Source of the DNA: Spirochaetales bacterium
GTDB lineage: Bacteria > Spirochaetota > Spirochaetia > SZUA-6 > DRHE01
Reading direction: 5' to 3'
Length of the DNA stretch: 25,139 nucleotides
NCBI GenBank assembly: GCA_016935715.1
Contig: JAFGQJ010000201.1
Coordinates: 1 to 25,139 of the forward strand
Under the pieces are notes generated by a model. That model ran no database searches and was not told where the DNA came from. It saw only the letters and a program-made list of their open reading frames with translations. Numbering within the stretch: position 1 is the first letter of the stretch; each line of letters begins with the position of its first letter. Below, one piece after another: positions 1 through 7,764 of the stretch. A program made the position numbers and the translations under genes.

Positions 1-515
1 AGAGACACCTCTCCGGTCAGGCGGTAGGCCAGCCAGTCGGTATGTTCGAAAATCGTCTTTGCCCCGGTGTATACCTCGGGTTCGTGGCGCTTCAGCCACA
101 GGACCTTGCAGGGGAACCATTCGGCGGACACATTGCTGTGGCCGACGTACTTCAAGGCGGGGTCCCCGCAGGCGGCGATTTCTTCCGCTTCCCGGGAAGC
201 GCGCACATCCATCCACATGACCGCATTCCGAAGCGGCTGCCCCTTTTGGTCCAGACAGACCACCGTACAGCTGGTGCCGTCGAGCCCGATGCCGCGTATC
301 TCGGCCGGGTCGATCCCGGCCGCCCGGACGGCGCTGCGGATGCAACCGGTCAGGCCGTCTTCCCATTCGGCTATGCTCTGCTCGGCCCAGCCGGCGTGAG
401 GATGAATGTTGGTGTTTGCGCTCGTACCGTAGGCTAGACAGGCTCCGCTGGCGTCGAAAATCCCGGCACGAATGCTTTCGGTTCCTCCGTCTATGCCAAG
501 AACGTATTCGGCCAT
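1..515 (-). CDS. FGGY-family carbohydrate kinase, N-terminal part (cut by window edge)
   Basis: Probable ATP-dependent sugar or polyol kinase of the cytoplasm. About 171 residues are visible and read off the left edge; the gene has no stop in the window. The N-terminal FGGY ATPase fold starts with the phosphate-binding motif GIDGGTESIRAGIF (residues 7-20), followed by GLDGTSCTVV (77-86), MWMDVRASREAEEI (100-113) and HTDWLAYRLTGE (158-169), all typical of ribulokinase/xylulokinase-type enzymes. The catalytic aspartate and the C-terminal domain lie outside. The ATG at 515 is preceded by GGAGG at a good distance. It is divergent from the ABC sugar importer, so it probably phosphorylates the imported sugar or a derivative. 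The exact substrate cannot be told from this part. Family assignment is secure, substrate is not. Confidence 0.9.
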   Translation of the reverse strand, partial: MAEYVLGIDGGTESIRAGIFDASGACLAYGTSANTNIHPHAGWAEQSIAEWEDGLTGCIRSAVRAAGIDPAEIRGIGLDGTSCTVVCLDQKGQPLRNAVMWMDVRASREAEEIAACGDPALKYVGHSNVSAEWFPCKVLWLKRHEPEVYTGAKTIFEHTDWLAYRLTGEVS

Positions 516-549
516 AGTGCATCCTCCGTATGCAGGTGATTTCAGGCAG

Positions 550-578
550 ATTCTACCAGCTCGGCTTGTGGGTGTAAA
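550..578 (-). promoter_or_regulatory. Candidate sigma70 promoter for the FGGY kinase
   Basis: On the minus strand TTTACA (578-573) is followed after 17 bp by TAGAAT (555-550), about 35 bp before the kinase ATG. Each hexamer matches the consensus at 5 of 6 positions. It stands back to back with the importer promoter, leaving about 80 bp between them for shared regulators. Confidence 0.5.
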
Positions 579-631
579 CAAAACAAACGGCGGGGAACGG
601 CCGGTATTGCGGGAAGCGGGAACCGGCAGCA

Positions 632-640
632 CCCCCCCCC
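632..640. repeat. Homopolymer tract of nine C
   Basis: Nine consecutive C residues lie 17 bp upstream of the -35 hexamer of the importer promoter. Tracts of this length can slip in replication, but this one lies outside the promoter spacer, so any effect would be through an upstream binding site. Confidence 0.6.
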
Positions 641-657
641 GAGAGGGGCGGGCGGTA

Positions 658-686
658 TTGACAGCCGGAAGCCGGGGAGCTATACA
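658..686 (+). promoter_or_regulatory. Strong sigma70-type promoter for the ABC importer operon
   Basis: TTGACA (658-663) is a perfect -35 hexamer, followed after exactly 17 bp by TATACA (681-686). Transcription should begin near 693, giving a leader of about 25 nt that carries AAGGAGG (707-713) six bases before the binding-protein ATG. Confidence 0.8.
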
Positions 687-718
687 ATGAATCACATATC
701 AACATCAAGGAGGTTCCT

Positions 719-1759
719 ATGAAAAAGTTTTTTGCGGCGCTCGTACTGTCGTGCTTTGCGGCAGCCCTGGTCTTTGCCGGGGGCGGCGGAGAAGCCGCAG
801 GCGCGGGGGAAGAGCAGTTCGAGATCGTCATGGTCGTCAAGCTGGAAGGCGTAGCCTGGTTCGACAACATGAGGATCGGCATAGAGGAGTTCAACCAGGA
901 GTTCCCGGATGTCAATGCCTACCAGATTGGGGCGGACACGGCCGACCCGGCCGCCCAGGTCGCTCTGGTGGAGGACCTGATCGCGAAGGGCGTCGATGCA
1001 ATCCTGGTGGTGCCGAACGATCCGGAGTCGCTCGTTCCGGCCTTCAAGAAGGCCAACGACGCCGGGATCCTGACGTTTACCCATGAAGCATCCAACCAGA
1101 GGCAGATCAGCTATGACGTGGAGGCCTTCGACAACATCGCCTACGGCCGTCACATGATGGACATCATGGCCGAGTGGATGGGCGGAGAAGGATTGTGGCA
1201 GCCGTTCGTGGGGCACCTGACCTCGACCACCCACAACGAGTGGGTCGACGGTGAGGAAGCCCAGGCCAAGGAAAAATACCCCGGACTCAAGATGGCCACC
1301 ACGCGCATCGAGGAGAAGGAGAATCAGCAGATCGCGTACGAGAAGACCCTCGAGCTGATCAAGCGCTACCCCGGTCTCAAGACGGTCATGGGCAGTGCGA
1401 TGAGCACGGTTCCCGGGGCTGCCAGGGCGATCGAAGAGAAGGGGCTGATCGACAAGATGGCCGCCTTCGGCACCTGTCTGCCTTCCGTGGCCGGTGATTA
1501 TCTGAAGAGCGGCGCGGCCAAATCGATCCATTTCTGGGTCCCGGCAGACGCCGGTTACGTGACAGCCTACGTGGCCTACCTTTCCCTGCAGGGTGAGACC
1601 GTCAAGGAGGGAATGGACCTCAAGCGGCCCGGATACGAGAAGATCACGATCCAGAACAACGATGCCGGAGTGCCGATCATCTACGGCCAGGCCTGGGTCG
1701 ACGTGAACGTGGACAACCTCAGCGACTGGACGAACGCGGACGGGAGCTACAAACTGTAG
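719..1759 (+). CDS. Sugar ABC transporter substrate-binding protein (LsrB/RhaS-like)
   Basis: Exported solute-binding protein that delivers a sugar-like ligand to the importer encoded downstream. 346 residues. Residues 1-20 are a signal sequence (Lys-Lys, then a hydrophobic stretch ending in Ala-Leu-Val-Phe-Ala) followed by a Gly-rich linker. A Cys at residue 12 is too early and poorly placed for a convincing lipobox. The mature part fits the periplasmic-binding-protein type 1 fold (Peripla_BP_4), with VVKLEGVAWF (39-48), a VDAILVVPNDPESL stretch (92-105) and THNEWVDGEEAQAKEKYPG (171-189). The last two resemble LsrB/RhaS-type binders. The lysine that contacts AI-2 in LsrB may correspond to K41, but the Asp-Gln pair appears to be His-Asn here, so AI-2 is an unlikely ligand. 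Strong promoter and Shine-Dalgarno upstream. Confidence 0.9.
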   Translation: MKKFFAALVLSCFAAALVFAGGGGEAAGAGEEQFEIVMVVKLEGVAWFDNMRIGIEEFNQEFPDVNAYQIGADTADPAAQVALVEDLIAKGVDAILVVPNDPESLVPAFKKANDAGILTFTHEASNQRQISYDVEAFDNIAYGRHMMDIMAEWMGGEGLWQPFVGHLTSTTHNEWVDGEEAQAKEKYPGLKMATTRIEEKENQQIAYEKTLELIKRYPGLKTVMGSAMSTVPGAARAIEEKGLIDKMAAFGTCLPSVAGDYLKSGAAKSIHFWVPADAGYVTAYVAYLSLQGETVKEGMDLKRPGYEKITIQNNDAGVPIIYGQAWVDVNVDNLSDWTNADGSYKL

Positions 1760-1799
1760 ACCGCCGGTTGCGGACAGCCCACCTTTATTGTACTGTACT

Positions 1800-1833
1800 G
1801 GTTGGGGGAGACGCTCCCTCAACCATTTTTTTT
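1800..1833 (+). terminator. Intrinsic terminator between binding protein and transporter genes
   Basis: An 11-bp stem (arms 1800-1810 and 1814-1824, one G-U pair) with a 3-nt loop is followed by A and eight T (1826-1833). It lies 40 bp after the binding-protein stop and 28 bp before the ATPase start. No good promoter is evident between it and the ATPase, so it probably acts as a partial terminator that keeps binding protein in excess over the membrane parts. Confidence 0.85.
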
Positions 1834-1861
1834 GAGCAATCCCGAACGCGGAAGCAGGACC

Positions 1862-3379
1862 ATGAGTGATTATTACCTTGAAGCGAAAAATATCAGTAAA
1901 AGCTACGTGGGGGTTCAGGCGCTCAGCAACGTCAGCCTGTCCATCCGCAGCGGTGAGGTCCACTGCCTGGTCGGAGAGAACGGCTCCGGAAAGTCCACCC
2001 TCATCAAGGTCATCGGGGGCGTGGTACAGCCCGATTCCGGCAGGATCCTCATCCGCGGGAGGGAGTACCAGAGACTGCAGGCGATCGACGCGATCCGTGA
2101 AGGGATAGAAATCATCTACCAGGACCTGTCTCTGTACCCGAACCTGAACGTCGCCGAGAACATTGCGTTCAACCAGACCATCGAGAGCAACAGCCGCATC
2201 GTCAACTGGAAGAACATCCGGCTGATCGCGCAGCAGGCATTGGAGGAGCTCGGGGAGAGCCTGGACCTGAGCGAGCGCGTCGAGAACCTTTCCATGTCCC
2301 AGAAACAGATCGTGGCCATATGCCGGGCTCATACCCAGGACTGCAGGCTGCTGATCATGGATGAGCCGACCTCTGCGCTCACCCGGGAGGAGGTGGATCA
2401 TCTTTTTTCCATAATCGAGAAGCTCCGCAGGACGGAGGTGGCGATCCTGTTCGTCAGCCACAAGCTGAGCGAGGTCTTCGAGATCGCCGAAAACGTGACG
2501 ATCCTCAGGGACGGCCTCAAGGTCGGCCAGTTCAAGGCGGCGGAGCTCGACAATGACAAGCTGGTGTATCACATGACGGGGCAGAGGATTCGCTACACGC
2601 CATACGAATACGAACCGAAAGGCTCGCAGCCGCCCGCGCTCGAAGTGCGGAACTTCTCCAAGGCGGGTCAATTCGAGGATATCAGCTTCAGGCTCGCAGC
2701 CGGTGAGATCCTCGGAATCACCGGGCTGGTCGGATCCGGGAGGACCGAGCTGGCCCTGGCCATCTTCGGACTGAACAGACCGGACAGCGGAACCATGCTC
2801 ATCGACGGCAGGGAGGTGCAGATCCGCTCCCCGCAGGAAGCCACCCGCTACGGCATTGGCTACCTTCCCGAGGACCGGCTGAGCCAGGGGCTGTTCGAAT
2901 CCCAGTCCATCGGCAACAATATCATCGTCACGATTGTAACCAGGCTCCTCAACAGGCTGAGGATAATCGACAAGGCTGCCAAATCGAACGCGATCAGCAA
3001 GTGGATCAATGACCTCAGCATAAAGACACCGACCTCCGATGCTTCCGCTTCGAGCCTGTCGGGAGGAAACCAGCAGCGGGTCGTTCTGGCCAAATGGCTG
3101 GCCACGGATCCGAAGATTTTCATCCTGGACGGTCCGACGATCGGGATCGACATCGGCTCGAAACGGAACATCCATCAGATCATCCGGGATCTTGCTTCAG
3201 GAGGGATGGCCATAATCATCATTTCCGACGAATTTCCGGAAGTTCTGCAGAACTGCAACCGGATTCTCTTAATGATGTCGGGGAGGATCGTGAAGGAGTA
3301 TGAACGGGTGAGCGAGGTAGACGAGAAAGAACTGGCCGGCGTCCTCAGCCGCAGTCAAGTCCAGGAGGCTGCTGAATGA
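1862..3379 (+). CDS. Sugar ABC transporter ATP-binding protein, two fused ATPase domains (RbsA/MglA type)
   Basis: Cytoplasmic ATPase powering the importer. 505 residues, the usual length for tandem-domain sugar ATPases. Domain 1 has Walker A GENGSGKST (38-46), Q-loop Q87, signature LSMSQ (143-147), Walker B LLIMDEPT (163-170) and H200. Domain 2 has a degenerate Walker A GLVGSGRTE (288-296), signature LSGGNQ (399-404) and Walker B IFILDGPT (419-426), in which the usual catalytic Glu is Gly; the switch His is also absent (SDE at 455-457). Degenerate second sites occur in this family, so domain 1 probably does the hydrolysis. The start is set at ATG 1862, where family homology begins and AGGA precedes it; an upstream in-frame ATG at 1802 lies inside the terminator stem and is rejected. 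The last codons overlap the next gene. Confidence 0.93.
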   Translation: MSDYYLEAKNISKSYVGVQALSNVSLSIRSGEVHCLVGENGSGKSTLIKVIGGVVQPDSGRILIRGREYQRLQAIDAIREGIEIIYQDLSLYPNLNVAENIAFNQTIESNSRIVNWKNIRLIAQQALEELGESLDLSERVENLSMSQKQIVAICRAHTQDCRLLIMDEPTSALTREEVDHLFSIIEKLRRTEVAILFVSHKLSEVFEIAENVTILRDGLKVGQFKAAELDNDKLVYHMTGQRIRYTPYEYEPKGSQPPALEVRNFSKAGQFEDISFRLAAGEILGITGLVGSGRTELALAIFGLNRPDSGTMLIDGREVQIRSPQEATRYGIGYLPEDRLSQGLFESQSIGNNIIVTIVTRLLNRLRIIDKAAKSNAISKWINDLSIKTPTSDASASSLSGGNQQRVVLAKWLATDPKIFILDGPTIGIDIGSKRNIHQIIRDLASGGMAIIIISDEFPEVLQNCNRILLMMSGRIVKEYERVSEVDEKELAGVLSRSQVQEAAE

Positions 3380-4386
3380 GATCTCGAGCATTCCAGAGGA
3401 CCGAGTTCTATCTATTGCTGGTCATCATCGTTTTCTCCACCGTGATCACCATCATCAATCCCTCGTTCCTGACCATCGAGAACATGTTCGATCTGGTCAA
3501 AAGCAGCTCGGGAATGGCTATCCTGGCGATGGGGGTGTTCGTGGTTCTGCTCTCCGGCGGCATCGATGTTTCTTTTACCGCTATAGCGATCGCCGGGCAG
3601 TACATCGCCGTGAATACGCTGATCGCCACGGGGATCGACAATCTGCTGCTCGCCTTCGTCGTTTCCTGTTCCGTGGGCATGGCCCTCGGCGCGATCAACG
3701 CGGTATTCATCTCCCTGTTGAACCTGCCTACACTGATCACGACCCTCGGTACCCTGAGCCTGTTTCACGGAGCGCTCCTGGAGTTCGTCGGTACGAAATC
3801 CATCAATACGGGGGGGCTGCCAGAATGCTTCAAGACTTTCAGCGCCTTGAACATCCTGAGCTTCACCCGCGCTGATGGGACCACGTACGGTTTGTCCGTG
3901 TTCGTCCTGTTCTTCATAGCCGTGGTGCTGATCAGCTGGGTCATCCTGCGTTTTACCGTTCTGGGCCGCGGCATCTATGCAATCGGCGGGAATTTCACCG
4001 CTGCCAAACGCAGCGGCCTCAATATTCACCTGATTCAGTTTTTCATCTACATGTACGTCGGTTTCCTGGCGGGAATCATGGGCATCATGCACCTCTCGCT
4101 CATTCGCTACAGCAATCCGAACTACATCGTCGGTACGGAGCTCAGCGTCATCGCCGCGGTGGTGATAGGAGGGGCCAGGATTACCGGCGGCACGGGTTCG
4201 ATCATCGGAACGATCCTCGGAGTGGTGATGATCGTGATTCTGGAAAAAAACCTCGTCCTGATCGGGCTGTCCTCCTACTGGCAGCAGTTTTTCATCGGCC
4301 TGATCATAATCGTGGGCGTCAGTGTGACGTACATCCAGAACCGAATCCGCAGTCAAAGAAGCGCGCTGACGACGGCGGGAACCTGA
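3376..4386 (+). CDS. Sugar ABC transporter permease (RbsC/LsrC type), first of two
   Basis: Inner-membrane channel subunit of the importer, family BPD_transp_2. 336 residues, mostly hydrophobic. Family marks are LLSGGIDVSFTAIA near residue 60 and the late glycine-rich loop VVIGGARITGGTGSIIG. The ATG overlaps the ATPase stop as ATGA, so the two are translationally coupled. Together with the next gene it should form a heterodimeric pore, the usual arrangement when two different RbsC-like genes sit in tandem. Substrate specificity cannot be read from it. Confidence 0.92.
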   Translation: MRSRAFQRTEFYLLLVIIVFSTVITIINPSFLTIENMFDLVKSSSGMAILAMGVFVVLLSGGIDVSFTAIAIAGQYIAVNTLIATGIDNLLLAFVVSCSVGMALGAINAVFISLLNLPTLITTLGTLSLFHGALLEFVGTKSINTGGLPECFKTFSALNILSFTRADGTTYGLSVFVLFFIAVVLISWVILRFTVLGRGIYAIGGNFTAAKRSGLNIHLIQFFIYMYVGFLAGIMGIMHLSLIRYSNPNYIVGTELSVIAAVVIGGARITGGTGSIIGTILGVVMIVILEKNLVLIGLSSYWQQFFIGLIIIVGVSVTYIQNRIRSQRSALTTAGT

Positions 4387-4429
4387 TGAGGGCTTCCTTG
4401 CCGGTTTTGAACACGGGAGAATACAGCCG

Positions 4430-5410
4430 ATGAGAAGACAGTCCCACAACATCACGCTTGCGATCATCCTGGTTGCCGTTGTTGCCCTTATCTCCCTGGC
4501 GCTGCCCAACAAGTTCCTCACGGTCATCAATTTCGAATCCATGACCAGCCAGTTCCCCGAGTTCGGGCTGCTGGCCCTGGCCATGCTGCTGGCCATGCTC
4601 ACGGGCGGGATCGATCTGTCCGTTGTGTCCACGGCGAATCTCTCCGGGGTAATCGCGGCGCTGGTGCTCGCCAACCTGAGCTCGGTGCCGGTTCCCGTCG
4701 TGATCCTCCTGGCCATCCTGGCGGGAATCGGGACCTCCGCGGTCTGCGGTCTGTTCAACGGGACGCTCATCACCCAGGTCGGAGTTCCTCCGATCCTGGC
4801 CACCCTTGGAACCCAGGGGTTGTTCCTCGGCATCGCAGTGATCATAACCAAGGGGTACAGCATAGGCGGTTTCCCGGAGGAGTTCCTGATCATCGGAACA
4901 GGACAGCTCGCCATCTTTCCGCTGCCGCTCATCATTTTCAGCGTCGTTGCCCTGCTGATCGCGCTGATGCTGAGGCACACGAAACAGGGATTCCACATGT
5001 ACATGCTCGGTTCCAGCTCCACCGTGGCGCGTTTCTCCGGGGTCAACAACCGGCGGATCGTTCTCAATACCTATCTCCTGTCCGGGATTCTATCCGGGCT
5101 GGCGGCGATCGTGATCATATCCCGGGTCAACTCGATGAGACCGGGCTACGGCTACGCCTATCTCCTCCAGGCGGTTCTGGTGGTGATTCTCGGCGGCACC
5201 GATCCCAACGGAGGGTTCGGTTCCGTGCTCGGGGTGGTCATGGCCGTCGTGCTGCTGCAGGTCATACAGAGCGGATCGAACATACTGGCCTTCACTCCGT
5301 TTTTCAAGAAGTTCATGTGGGGATTCATGCTCCTGCTGGTAATGGTGATCAACTATTTCACGAACCGCTTCAGGGAGCGCGGGGGCAGGATCGTCAAGGA
5401 GGTATTGTGA
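4430..5410 (+). CDS. Sugar ABC transporter permease (RbsC/LsrD type), second of two
   Basis: Partner inner-membrane permease, BPD_transp_2 family, 326 residues. It shows LTGGIDLSVVSTANL (about residues 60-74) and the conserved late loop VILGGTDPNGGFGSVLG. The start at ATG 4430 has GGGAGA about ten bases upstream; 43 bp separate it from the first permease. Its 3' end carries AAGGAGG, which serves as the ribosome-binding site of the aldo/keto reductase, and its stop overlaps that gene's start. It diverges clearly from the first permease, so this is an old pair and not a recent duplication. Confidence 0.92.
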   Translation: MRRQSHNITLAIILVAVVALISLALPNKFLTVINFESMTSQFPEFGLLALAMLLAMLTGGIDLSVVSTANLSGVIAALVLANLSSVPVPVVILLAILAGIGTSAVCGLFNGTLITQVGVPPILATLGTQGLFLGIAVIITKGYSIGGFPEEFLIIGTGQLAIFPLPLIIFSVVALLIALMLRHTKQGFHMYMLGSSSTVARFSGVNNRRIVLNTYLLSGILSGLAAIVIISRVNSMRPGYGYAYLLQAVLVVILGGTDPNGGFGSVLGVVMAVVLLQVIQSGSNILAFTPFFKKFMWGFMLLLVMVINYFTNRFRERGGRIVKEVL

Positions 5411-6492
5411 AATACAGGAAACTCGGGAACAGCGGGCTGATCGTGAGCGAGGTTGCGCTGGGTTCGATGCAGTTCGGGAGAAAAATGGGCATGGGCGGTC
5501 TGGATCAGAAGCAGACCGATTCGATGGTGCGCTGCGCCCTGGACAGCGGGATAAACTTCATCGACACCGCCGATGTCTACAGTCTCGGGGAGAGCGAGAC
5601 CCTTCTGGGCAATGCCCTGAAGGCGGTTCGCCGGGAGATCGTCCTGGCCACCAAGGTGAGGCTGCCGATGAGCGACAACTTCAATCGCAGCGGGGCGACC
5701 AGAGCGAATATCATGGCCGGCGTGGACAGCAGCCTGCGCCGGCTGCAGACCGATTACATCGATCTGTACCAGATCCACGGCTGGGACAGCAACACGCCGC
5801 TGGAGGAGACGGTGAGGGCGTTGGACGATCTGGTGCGCCAGGGCAAGGTTCGCTACATCGGCTTGAGCAACTACTACGCCTGGCAGGCGGCGACCGCCCT
5901 CGCAATCCAGGAACGTCAGCACCTGGAAAAATACGTGACCGCCCAGATGCATTACAGCCTGGTGAACCGGGGCCTGGAGTACGAGTGGCTGCCCTTCGCC
6001 GAATACTACGGAATCGGAATCCTCGTGTGGAGCCCCCTGGCCGGCGGATTCCTGGCCGGAAAATACAGGAAGGGCGAGGCGCCTTCCGCGGGAACCCGTT
6101 TTGCCGAGGCCGGTCCGTTCGTCCTGTTCGACCGCGATCGTGGCTTCGAGATCGTAGAGGTGCTGAAAAAGGTGGCTCAGCGGCACGGGGCCGGCTGTGC
6201 ACGAACGGCCGTGGCCTGGACGCTGGCCCGGCCCGGGGTGAGCAGCGTGATCATCGCCGGCCGCACCAATGAGCAGCTGCTGGACAACATCGCGGCCGTC
6301 GACATGGATCTTTCCGAGCAGGATGTCAGAGAGCTCGATAGGGTGTCAGACCCGGGCGTCCCCTATCCCCAGTGGATGGTCCACCAGCTCGACGTGGCGG
6401 AGGACCCGCGCCCGAAGATCCTGCATCCGGAAAAATATGCGGACGGAGGGCCGTGGGCCGATCTGCGGGGAGGCAGCTGGGAGGGACGCTGA
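5407..6492 (+). CDS. Aldo/keto reductase
   Basis: Cytoplasmic NADP(H)-linked oxidoreductase of the aldo/keto reductase TIM-barrel superfamily, interconverting aldehydes or ketones and alcohols. 361 residues. The catalytic tetrad is visible: D53 and Y58 in FIDTADVYS, K83 in LATK and H124 in YQIHGWD; the loop GKVRYIGLSNY (146-156) is also typical. The GTG start at 5407 overlaps the permease stop as GTGA and has AAGGAGG at 5396-5402; an upstream ATG at 5317 would lie deep inside the permease and is rejected. As the last gene of the importer operon it most likely oxidises or reduces the imported sugar, or an early intermediate. It is of the potassium-channel-beta/YajO-like sort, so the name gives no substrate. 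Confidence 0.9.
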   Translation: MKYRKLGNSGLIVSEVALGSMQFGRKMGMGGLDQKQTDSMVRCALDSGINFIDTADVYSLGESETLLGNALKAVRREIVLATKVRLPMSDNFNRSGATRANIMAGVDSSLRRLQTDYIDLYQIHGWDSNTPLEETVRALDDLVRQGKVRYIGLSNYYAWQAATALAIQERQHLEKYVTAQMHYSLVNRGLEYEWLPFAEYYGIGILVWSPLAGGFLAGKYRKGEAPSAGTRFAEAGPFVLFDRDRGFEIVEVLKKVAQRHGAGCARTAVAWTLARPGVSSVIIAGRTNEQLLDNIAAVDMDLSEQDVRELDRVSDPGVPYPQWMVHQLDVAEDPRPKILHPEKYADGGPWADLRGGSWEGR

Positions 6493-6531
6493 GCGGGCCC
6501 TGGAAACGGCCGCTTTAGAGCTCTTCAGGGC

Positions 6532-6783
6532 TCAGCACTCTTCGGGGGAATCGGCCAGAACGGCGATCACGCTGCCGACTGCGGCTATCTCGCCTTCCTG
6601 CACGAGGGTCTGGCAGAGATAGCCGGCGTCCACCGATTCCACTTCCATGGTCGACTTGTCTGTTTCCACGTCGAAGAGGTGCTCACGCTTGTCCACGAAA
6701 TCGCCGATTTTCTTGTGCCAGCCGACCAGGGTGCCTTCCTCCATCGTTTCGGTCAACCGGGGCAGGACTACCTCATACTTCAT
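6532..6783 (-). CDS. Free-standing lipoyl-domain protein
   Basis: Small lipoyl carrier, 83 residues. The whole protein is one biotinyl/lipoyl domain: EVVLPRLTETMEEGTLVGW (4-22), then the hairpin ETDKSTMEVES (40-50) with K43 as the modified lysine, and a closing GSVIAVLAD (70-78). It matches the first domain of 2-oxo acid dehydrogenase E2 proteins, but there is no linker, no peripheral-subunit-binding domain and no acyltransferase core. A TGA ends it and only 39 bp separate it from the converging aldo/keto reductase gene, so no E2 remainder is hidden there. It starts 3 bp after the E1 beta stop, so it is surely co-expressed with the E1. It presumably takes the acyl or aldehyde unit from the E1 thiamine cofactor. 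Confidence 0.9.
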   Translation of the reverse strand: MKYEVVLPRLTETMEEGTLVGWHKKIGDFVDKREHLFDVETDKSTMEVESVDAGYLCQTLVQEGEIAAVGSVIAVLADSPEEC

Positions 6784-6786
6784 GCT

Positions 6787-7764
6787 TCACTCTCCCGAGA
6801 CCAGGTGTCGAACCCCCTGAACCACGCTGTCCTCGCCCGGTACGGACATCTTCTCCAGGATGCTGGCCGGCACCGGGGTGTCGGAAGCGGCGATTCTCAG
6901 AACGGGGGCTTTGAGCTGCTCGAAACATTGTTCGCTGATCAGGGCGCTCAGCTCCGCGCCCATGCCCAGGGTTTTGTGGGCTTCGCTGACCACGGCGACC
7001 CGCCCCGTCTTCCCGGCGGATGCTATGATCGTCTGCATATCCAGGGGATTCAATGTGCGCAGGTCTATCACTTCGGCTTCGATGCCCTCGGAGCCGAGCG
7101 CATCGGCCGCTTTCATGGCGACGTGGACCATGGCGGAGTAGCTCAGGATGGTCGCGTCTTTGCCCTGCCTGAGCACCGCCGCTTTGCCCAGGGCAATCGT
7201 GTATTCATCCTCGGGGACCTCGCCTTTCGCGGAATATAGACCCTTGTGCTCGATGAAGACCACCGGATCGTTGCAGCGCACGGCGGTTTTAAGCAGCCCC
7301 TTGGCATCCCGGGCATTGGAGGGCATGACCACCCTGAGTCCCGGAACGTGCACCAGCCAGCTTTCCAGGCTCTGGGAATGCTGCGCCCCGGCCGAACGGC
7401 CCGTGCCGCCCTGGGTCCTCAGCACCATGGGGATCGTCAGCTGTCCCCCGGTCATGTAGCGGAACTTCGCCATCTGGTTGGCGATCTGGTCCATGGCTAG
7501 GCCGACGAAATCCACGTACATCAGCTCCACGATCGGGCGCAGCCCGGTGATGGCCGCGCCGACTCCGAGTCCCACGATGCCGGCCTCGCTTATCGGAGAG
7601 TCCACCACCCGGCGTGCGCCGAACTCCTGGAACAATCCGCGGGTGACCCCGTAGGCGCCGCCGTAGCGCCCGACCTCCTCGCCGATGATGAAAACCCTTT
7701 CATCCCGCCGCATCTCCTCCAGCAGGGCCTCGCGCAGAGCGTCCCGGTAGCTCATCTCCTTCAT
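6787..7764 (-). CDS. 2-oxo acid/acetoin dehydrogenase-type E1, beta subunit
   Basis: Beta chain of a thiamine-diphosphate-dependent E1, forming an alpha2beta2 enzyme with the next-upstream gene. 325 residues, the normal length. E60 in SPISEAG is the glutamate that activates the cofactor; AQHSQSLESWLVHVPGL (127-143) is the conserved beta-chain stretch. The ATG at 7764 overlaps the alpha stop as ATGA with GGAGAG upstream; the open frame further upstream runs over the alpha gene and is not part of it. Alpha and beta most resemble the acetoin/branched-chain/pyruvate E1 group. Acetoin-type E1 enzymes cleave an acyloin and load the acetyl group on lipoate, which would suit a sugar-derived ketol, but the substrate is not determined by sequence alone. 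Confidence 0.92.
   Translation of the reverse strand: MKEMSYRDALREALLEEMRRDERVFIIGEEVGRYGGAYGVTRGLFQEFGARRVVDSPISEAGIVGLGVGAAITGLRPIVELMYVDFVGLAMDQIANQMAKFRYMTGGQLTIPMVLRTQGGTGRSAGAQHSQSLESWLVHVPGLRVVMPSNARDAKGLLKTAVRCNDPVVFIEHKGLYSAKGEVPEDEYTIALGKAAVLRQGKDATILSYSAMVHVAMKAADALGSEGIEAEVIDLRTLNPLDMQTIIASAGKTGRVAVVSEAHKTLGMGAELSALISEQCFEQLKAPVLRIAASDTPVPASILEKMSVPGEDSVVQGVRHLVSGE

Noticed and set aside
632..640. Phase-variable importer promoter
   Set aside because: The nine-C tract is upstream of the -35, so slippage would not change the -35/-10 spacing; left as a repeat only.
692..3175. 827-codon open frame on the minus strand
   Set aside because: It is antisense to the binding-protein and ATPase genes, which have clear motifs. 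It lacks any domain and reflects high-GC codon bias.
3412..5067. 551-codon open frame on the minus strand
   Set aside because: Antisense to the two permeases, with low-complexity polar composition typical of shadows of hydrophobic genes.
6493..6531. Bidirectional terminator between the converging aldo/keto reductase and lipoyl genes
   Set aside because: GCCCTG/CAGGGC arms exist but enclose a loop of over 20 nt and no T-run follows.
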